Below are positions 15,703 through 20,032 of a stretch of DNA of 20,032 nt, piece after piece. The DNA comes from Lachnospiraceae bacterium (GTDB lineage: Bacteria; Bacillota; Clostridia; Lachnospirales; Lachnospiraceae). The notes under the pieces are model-generated. The model worked only from the letters and a program-made list of their open reading frames with translations. It was not told where the DNA came from and did no database searches. How positions within the stretch are numbered: the first letter of the stretch is position 1; every line of letters begins with the position of its first letter. The stretch lies in assembly GCA_900757145.1 (NCBI GenBank), contig CAAEMT010000032.1:1-20032 (forward strand). The letters are read 5' to 3'. Position numbers and translations under genes: made by a program.

Positions 15703-15731
15703 AGTATATCACGGTTTTTTTGAATTGTCTA
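15703..15731 (-). promoter_or_regulatory. Internal promoter for oppA
   Basis: Minus strand: TAGACA (15726-15731), 17-base spacer ending in TGA (extended -10), TATACT (15703-15708). It starts only a few bases after the oppF stop codon. It allows oppA to be transcribed independently of oppBCDF. Confidence 0.7.
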
Positions 15732-15734
15732 CTA

Positions 15735-16787
15735 CTAATTTATTTTTTCAAGATTGTGGCACGCTGCGTAATGCCCCCTGCTTACTTCACGCCACTTTGG
15801 CACCTCTGCCGCGCACTGTTCTGTGGCATACGGGCATCGCGTACGGAACCGACAGCCGGACGGCGGATTCAACGGACTCGGTACATCTCCCTCAAGTACA
15901 ATGCGCTTGCTCGCTCTTGCCGTCTTCGGATCTGCGATCGGTATAGCGGAAATCAGACTCTTTGTGTACGGATGCACACTGTTAAAGATCAGCTCATAGC
16001 TGTCCGCAAGCTCTACCAGCTTACCTAAGTACATTACGCCGATCCGATTGGAAATATGCTTCACAACAGAAAGATCATGCGCAATAAACAAATACGTTAG
16101 TCCCATCTCTGCCTGTAAATCTTCAAACATATTCACAACCTGCGCCTGAATCGACACGTCAAGCGCTGAGATCGGTTCATCACAGACAATAAACTTCGGA
16201 TTCACCGCAAGTGCACGCGCAATGCCGACACGCTGACGCTGACCGCCTGAAAACTCATGAGGATAGCGGTTTGCATGCTCAGAATTCAGCCCCACACACT
16301 CCAGAAGCTTCTGTATCTTGTCGTACCGATCCTGCTTATTTGCCGCAAGATTATGGATGTCGATTGCCTCTCCGACAATATCTCCGACTGTCATACGCGG
16401 ATCGAGACTCGCATATGGATCCTGAAATACGATCTGCATCTGCCGGCGGTAAGGCTTCATGTCAACGGCTGTCTTTTTCCCAAACTTCGGCTGGCCATTC
16501 TCCAAAATATCATTTCCGTTCTCATCAGTAAGCGCTACATCCCCACTGTCAAAAAGTACGGTATCGTCATATGTAATACGCCCTTTTGTCGGCTCGTACA
16601 GGCGCAGGATGGAACGCCCTGTCGTTGTCTTTCCGCAGCCGGACTCTCCCACGAGTCCCAGTGTCTCTCCTTTATTGATAAAGAATGAAACATCATCTAC
16701 TGCCTGCACATATTTTTTCTTCTTTCCAAATCCTCCTGCCGGGAAATACTGGTAAAGATGTTCAATTTTCAGTAATTTTTCACTCAT
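15735..16787 (-). CDS. oppF: Oligopeptide ABC transporter ATP-binding protein (OppF)
   Basis: From the ATG at 16787 this is a 350-residue ATPase. The Walker A GESGCGKTT is at 47-55, Q-loop Q122, signature FSGGQ 179-183, Walker B FIVCDE 199-204 and H-loop H237. A C-terminal four-cysteine patch (C312, C318, C325, C343) matches the iron-sulfur-type motif of Opp/Dpp ATPases. I chose this start because its ATGA overlaps the oppD stop and GGAGG lies 9 bases upstream. A longer reading to 16832 would overlap oppD by 49 bases. The Walker A to Q-loop stretch is about 26 residues longer than in enterobacterial OppF because of a polar insert (about 75-108). It pairs with OppD to drive peptide import. Confidence 0.92.
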   Translation of the reverse strand: MSEKLLKIEHLYQYFPAGGFGKKKKYVQAVDDVSFFINKGETLGLVGESGCGKTTTGRSILRLYEPTKGRITYDDTVLFDSGDVALTDENGNDILENGQPKFGKKTAVDMKPYRRQMQIVFQDPYASLDPRMTVGDIVGEAIDIHNLAANKQDRYDKIQKLLECVGLNSEHANRYPHEFSGGQRQRVGIARALAVNPKFIVCDEPISALDVSIQAQVVNMFEDLQAEMGLTYLFIAHDLSVVKHISNRIGVMYLGKLVELADSYELIFNSVHPYTKSLISAIPIADPKTARASKRIVLEGDVPSPLNPPSGCRFRTRCPYATEQCAAEVPKWREVSRGHYAACHNLEKIN

Positions 16788-17782
16788 TGCTGATTTCCTC
16801 CTTCCAGCTCTGCCTTCTGATTCATCCAGCACGTTGAATAATGTACCTCTCCAAAGTGCATCACCGGAGCCTTTTCCCGCAGACAGATCTTCATACAGTT
16901 ATCACAGCGGGAAGCAAACGGACATCCCTTCGGCGGATTGAGCATATCGACCGGAGTACCCTCGATCGGTACAAGACGCTCGTGATCTTTGCTGTCCATG
17001 CGCGGGATACTGCGCAGCAATCCCTTCGTGTACTCATGCTTCGGGTTGTAAAAAATATCATCCGTCAGGCCATATTCAATGATATTTCCCGCATACATTA
17101 CTGCAATGTGGTCACACATACTCGCAACAACGCCGAGATCATGTGTGATCATCATAATTGCCATTCCAAGCTTATCCTTCAGATCCATCATCAGCTCAAG
17201 TATCTGCGCCTGAATCGTCACATCGAGAGCCGTTGTCGGTTCGTCAGCGATCAGAAGCTTCGGCTCGCAAGCCAAAGCCATCGCGATCATAATACGCTGA
17301 CGCATGCCTCCGGAGAGTTCATGCGGATACTGTTTCAGACGCTTTTTCGGCTCGTTGATGCCGACAAGCTCCAAAAGCTCTATGGCTCTGTTCTGTATCT
17401 GATCCTTTGTTTTGTCTGTATGCAGCCGGATCACCTCCCGGATCTGATTTCCGATCGTATAGACCGGATTCAGACTCGTCATCGGATCCTGAAAAATAAT
17501 GGAAATCTCATTTCCGCGCATCTTCTGCATCTGCTTCTCTGTCATCTCATGGACATGATGTCCGTTGAAATCAAGCGTGCCTCCAAGCAGCTTGCCCGGA
17601 TAAGCCGTCAGCCCCATCAAGCTGTACGCCGTAACGGATTTTCCGGAACCGCTCTCGCCTACAATACCAAGTACCTCTCCTTCCTTGATACGAAAAGACA
17701 CATCATTGAGTGCCTTTACTTCACCCGCCGGTGTAAAAAAGGACAGCCGTTCATGCTCTATATTAACCAGATATTCACTCAT
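16784..17782 (-). CDS. oppD: Oligopeptide ABC transporter ATP-binding protein (OppD)
   Basis: The 332-residue ATPase partners OppF. The Walker A GESGSGKS is at 42-49, Q98 in IIFQDP, signature LSGGM 156-160, Walker B LLIADE 176-181 and H214 in THDLG. The C-terminal oligopeptide domain includes VPIEGTPVDMLNPPKGCPFA and a cysteine cluster (C287, C293, C296, C300, C318). GGAGGAG lies 7 bases before the ATG. It begins 15 bases after oppC, and its stop overlaps the oppF start, so translation is coupled. Both ATPases have intact catalytic motifs. Confidence 0.95.
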   Translation of the reverse strand: MSEYLVNIEHERLSFFTPAGEVKALNDVSFRIKEGEVLGIVGESGSGKSVTAYSLMGLTAYPGKLLGGTLDFNGHHVHEMTEKQMQKMRGNEISIIFQDPMTSLNPVYTIGNQIREVIRLHTDKTKDQIQNRAIELLELVGINEPKKRLKQYPHELSGGMRQRIMIAMALACEPKLLIADEPTTALDVTIQAQILELMMDLKDKLGMAIMMITHDLGVVASMCDHIAVMYAGNIIEYGLTDDIFYNPKHEYTKGLLRSIPRMDSKDHERLVPIEGTPVDMLNPPKGCPFASRCDNCMKICLREKAPVMHFGEVHYSTCWMNQKAELEGGNQQ

Positions 17783-17797
17783 TACTCGTCTCCTCCC

Positions 17798-18850
17798 TTA
17801 ATTCTTCATCTTCGGATCGAACGCATCACGCAGACCGTCACCCAGCAGATTAAAGCTTAAGATGATCAAACTGATCGTCGCTGCCGGAATGAAAAGCAGA
17901 TACGGATACGTATTCAGTCCGTTGATCGCCTCTCCGGCCAGAGAACCAAGAGAAGGCATCGGGACCGCAACGCCGAGTCCCAGGAAACTCAAAAAGCTCT
18001 CGGTAAAAATAGAAGACGGAATCTGCAGTGTTGTCGTAACGATCAGGGTACCGATACAGTTTGTCAGAAGGTGCTTCTTGATGATCCTGCCATTCGATGC
18101 GCCCAGCGCACGCGCTGCCGTCACATACTCGCTCTCTTTGAGTGTAAGGATCTGGCTGCGCACCATACGTGCCATTCCGCCCCAGTACAGCAGAGCAAAT
18201 ACAACGAAGATACTGATCAGATTCTCGCCAAGCACGTGAACCCATCCAAAACCCGGCATCATAGACAGCTTTTCAAGCGGAGCTTTCAGCGCGAACGACA
18301 GGAGTACGATCAAAAGAATATCGGGTATCGTATACATAATATCGACAAGTCTCATCATAAAAATATCTACCCATCCGCCAAAAAATGCCGCAATCGAACC
18401 GAAGGCAGAGCCTATGATCAGGATGATCACTGCCGCAACAAGCCCGACGATCAGGGAAATGCGCGCTCCCATCATCACACGGATCGCATAATCACGCCCA
18501 AGCTTATCGGTACCCATAATATGCGGAAATACCTTTTCGCCGGATTCGATACGTTCAAGCTCCTGCTCAGAATACTCAAACGGAGCGAGATTGTTGCTTC
18601 CTTTGATCTGCTCCTTATAGCTGTACGGATAAAAGGACGGCACTATAAACGCGCAGAACATCACGATGATGACAACAACAAGACTTACCATAGCTATTTT
18701 ATTTTTCAGCAGGCGGCGAACTCCATCCTTCCAGAAGCTGACGCTGTCACGCATCACTACCAGACTCTCTTTTTCCTGTGCAGAGGCCGGCAAAAAATCA
18801 TCCGGATTGATTCTCGCCTGAAAACTTAACGGATTTGGACTCTCTTTCAT
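17798..18850 (-). CDS. oppC: Oligopeptide ABC transporter permease (OppC)
   Basis: The 350-residue membrane protein has a cytoplasmic N-terminal arm of about 45 residues rich in charge, a first helix at about 52-71, a large outer loop with the family motif GTDKLGRD (113-120), and five further helices. The EAA-type ATPase contact loop is around 241-262 (EYVTAARALGASNGR). It forms the channel with OppB. AAGGAGAG lies 8 bases before the ATG, and the gene starts 14 bases after oppB ends. The length is a little above the usual 300 because of the N-terminal arm and the outer loop (about 72-112). Confidence 0.95.
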   Translation of the reverse strand: MKESPNPLSFQARINPDDFLPASAQEKESLVVMRDSVSFWKDGVRRLLKNKIAMVSLVVVIIVMFCAFIVPSFYPYSYKEQIKGSNNLAPFEYSEQELERIESGEKVFPHIMGTDKLGRDYAIRVMMGARISLIVGLVAAVIILIIGSAFGSIAAFFGGWVDIFMMRLVDIMYTIPDILLIVLLSFALKAPLEKLSMMPGFGWVHVLGENLISIFVVFALLYWGGMARMVRSQILTLKESEYVTAARALGASNGRIIKKHLLTNCIGTLIVTTTLQIPSSIFTESFLSFLGLGVAVPMPSLGSLAGEAINGLNTYPYLLFIPAATISLIILSFNLLGDGLRDAFDPKMKN

Positions 18851-18864
18851 CTTTTTATCTCTCC

Positions 18865-19782
18865 TTATTTCAGTTTGATACGCGGGTCTACGATCTTATA
18901 GACGATATCTACGACCACATTCATCAAAATCATCAGCGTCGCAAGAAAGATTGTGGTACCCATGATAACAGTATAGTCGCGGTTTGTGATCGCACTGATA
19001 AATTCTCCGCCAAGTCCCGGGATCGTAAATATCTTTTCTACGATAAAGCTTCCCGTAACCGTATACGCAAGCAGCGGTCCCATATATGTAACGACAGGGA
19101 GGATCGCATTTCTGAGCGCATGTTTAAACAGACTGATCATCCTGCCAAGTCCCTTCGCCTTTGCGGTACGCATATAGTCCTGACCAAGTACATCAAGCAT
19201 GGAGGATCGCATCAGACGGGTGATATATGCCGTCGGATAAAAAGCAAGCGCGGCAACAGGCATGATATAATGCTTCCATGTCGCCAGTCCCAGCGTAGGC
19301 AAAAGCTTGATCTTTACACCGAATGTATACATGAGCAGCGTACAAATTACAAAGCTTGGCACGGCTATTCCGCACGTCGCTATGACAATGATGATATTAT
19401 CTGTCGCCTTTCCTCTGTTCATTGCCGAAATACAGCCTAGCGGCACACCAATGCAGAAAGCGGTAAGAACCGCAAGTCCTCCAAGTCGCGCAGATACAGG
19501 AAACTTCGTTGAAATGATTGAAGCCACTGTACGTCCTCTCTGTTTTAAGCTGTCTCCGAAATCCCCATGCAGAGCGTCCGTGATATACGTTACATACTGC
19601 TGCGTCAGCGGTTTGTCAAGACCATACTTTGCTTCAAGTGCTTCCATTGCCTTTGGACTGATTGCTTTTTCTGAGAGGAACGGACCGCCCGGTACCATGT
19701 TCATCAGGAAAAACGTCAAGGTGGCGACTACCCAAATTGTCACGACTGCTATCCCCAGTCGTTTTGCGATATACTTTACCAT
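18865..19782 (-). CDS. oppB: Oligopeptide ABC transporter permease (OppB)
   Basis: The 305-residue permease is the first gene of the opp operon. Its features are the N-terminal helix (9-29), NMVPGGPF (28-35) and LHGDFGDSL (71-79), both characteristic of OppB/DppB, and an EAA-like ATPase contact in the segment with TAKAKGLGRMISLFKHALRN. It forms the channel with OppC. AAAGGAG precedes the ATG by about 9 bases. Upstream is a consensus promoter with a leader of about 90 bases, so this is the main start of the operon. Confidence 0.95.
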   Translation of the reverse strand: MVKYIAKRLGIAVVTIWVVATLTFFLMNMVPGGPFLSEKAISPKAMEALEAKYGLDKPLTQQYVTYITDALHGDFGDSLKQRGRTVASIISTKFPVSARLGGLAVLTAFCIGVPLGCISAMNRGKATDNIIIVIATCGIAVPSFVICTLLMYTFGVKIKLLPTLGLATWKHYIMPVAALAFYPTAYITRLMRSSMLDVLGQDYMRTAKAKGLGRMISLFKHALRNAILPVVTYMGPLLAYTVTGSFIVEKIFTIPGLGGEFISAITNRDYTVIMGTTIFLATLMILMNVVVDIVYKIVDPRIKLK

Positions 19783-19831
19783 GCTGCATTTCTCCTTTTC
19801 CCTATTACTTGTTCACATCATTATCATGTTG

Positions 19832-19857
19832 CTGTATTATCACTTTATTGTACTAAA
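19832..19857 (-). promoter_or_regulatory. Shared opp leader element, copy at oppB
   Basis: Minus strand: TTTAGTAC, two bases, TAAAG, one base, GATAA, one base, ACAG. It is the partner of the copy at 15661-15686. It starts 24 bases after the -10. In this copy ACTTTA and TAAAGT form a 6-base inverted repeat around a 6-base loop. Confidence 0.55.
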
Positions 19858-19880
19858 GTATTTAGCTACATAATATCTAT

Positions 19881-19909
19881 ATTATATACAATTATAACTA
19901 GGATGTCAA
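19881..19909 (-). promoter_or_regulatory. Main opp operon promoter, perfect consensus
   Basis: Minus strand: TTGACA (19904-19909), exactly 17 bases, TATAAT (19881-19886). Both boxes are perfect. The predicted start is near 19875. An unregulated promoter of this strength would be very active, which fits control by the element just downstream. Confidence 0.88.
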
Positions 19910-19950
19910 GTGTAATCATATGTAATATGTAATACCTAAAATGCAAACTT

Positions 19951-20004
19951 AAATTCCACTCTCTATCTCCATGATGGAATTTACTCTTGCACAAGTAGAA
20001 TTTA
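19951..20004. promoter_or_regulatory. Inverted and direct repeats upstream of the opp promoter
   Basis: AAATTCCA (19951-19958) and TGGAATTT (19975-19982) form a perfect 8-base inverted repeat with a 16-base spacer. GAATTTA recurs at 19977-19983 and 19998-20004, a 21-base step (two helical turns). It could be an activator or repressor site, or the terminator of a gene beyond the right edge. No gene is visible from 19910 to the end. Confidence 0.35.
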
Positions 20005-20032
20005 GCCTTTCATACGAAAGAATAGGAATCTA

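Noticed and set aside
16788..16832. Longer oppF start adding 15 residues
   Set aside because: It would overlap oppD by 49 bases. The ATG at 16787 has an ATGA overlap with the oppD stop and a good GGAGG upstream, and the protein family begins there.
18071..18829. 252-codon plus-strand frame opposite oppC
   Set aside because: It is an antisense shadow, His/Arg/Asp-rich with no domain. oppC is strongly supported on the other strand.

Overview
The window looks like chromosome of a low-to-mid GC Gram-positive gut Clostridia, most likely Lachnospiraceae (inference). Signs are strong AGGAGG-type ribosome binding sites, consensus sigma-A promoters with 17-base spacers, a TTG start with a perfect ribosome binding site, intrinsic terminators after most operons, and sialic acid and oligopeptide genes of the type common in that family. 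I see no phage, insertion sequence, integrase, CRISPR array or tRNA gene.

Layout, left to right. (1) 1-200 holds two tandem minus-strand promoters with long A-tracts upstream. They fire off the left edge and have the architecture of an rRNA operon promoter region. (2) 368-3618 (minus) is a two-gene operon: a multi-membrane GT-C-like protein and, overlapping by 4 bases, a polyprenyl-phosphate glycosyltransferase of the DPM1/GtrB type. Together they probably add a sugar to a cell-surface polymer. (3) 3795-11688 is a sialic acid (nan) locus. Minus strand: nanE, nanA, a cytoplasmic SGNH esterase, then a sugar-binding protein and two permeases. Plus strand, divergent: an RpiR-family regulator and a ROK kinase (nanK). 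(4) 11847-13646 (minus) is a three-domain Xaa-Pro aminopeptidase. (5) 13931-19782 (minus) is a complete oppBCDFA oligopeptide ABC transporter operon with a consensus promoter in front of oppB and a second promoter in front of oppA.

How they work together. In the nan locus, the binding protein and two permeases should import sialic acid or a derivative. The SGNH enzyme may remove O-acetyl groups. NanA splits the sugar to ManNAc and pyruvate, NanK phosphorylates ManNAc, and NanE epimerises ManNAc-6-P to GlcNAc-6-P. The RpiR protein is the likely sugar-phosphate-responsive regulator. There is no sialidase and no ATPase for this transporter in the window. The opp operon imports peptides, and the neighbouring aminopeptidase removes N-terminal residues that precede proline.

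The most notable non-coding observation is a conserved 26-base element just downstream of both the oppB and oppA promoters (22 of 26 identical), suggesting a shared control site. Other points are a strong intrinsic terminator between the sugar-binding protein and its permeases, and two solute-binding proteins whose signal peptides lack the lipobox cysteine usual in Gram-positive bacteria.
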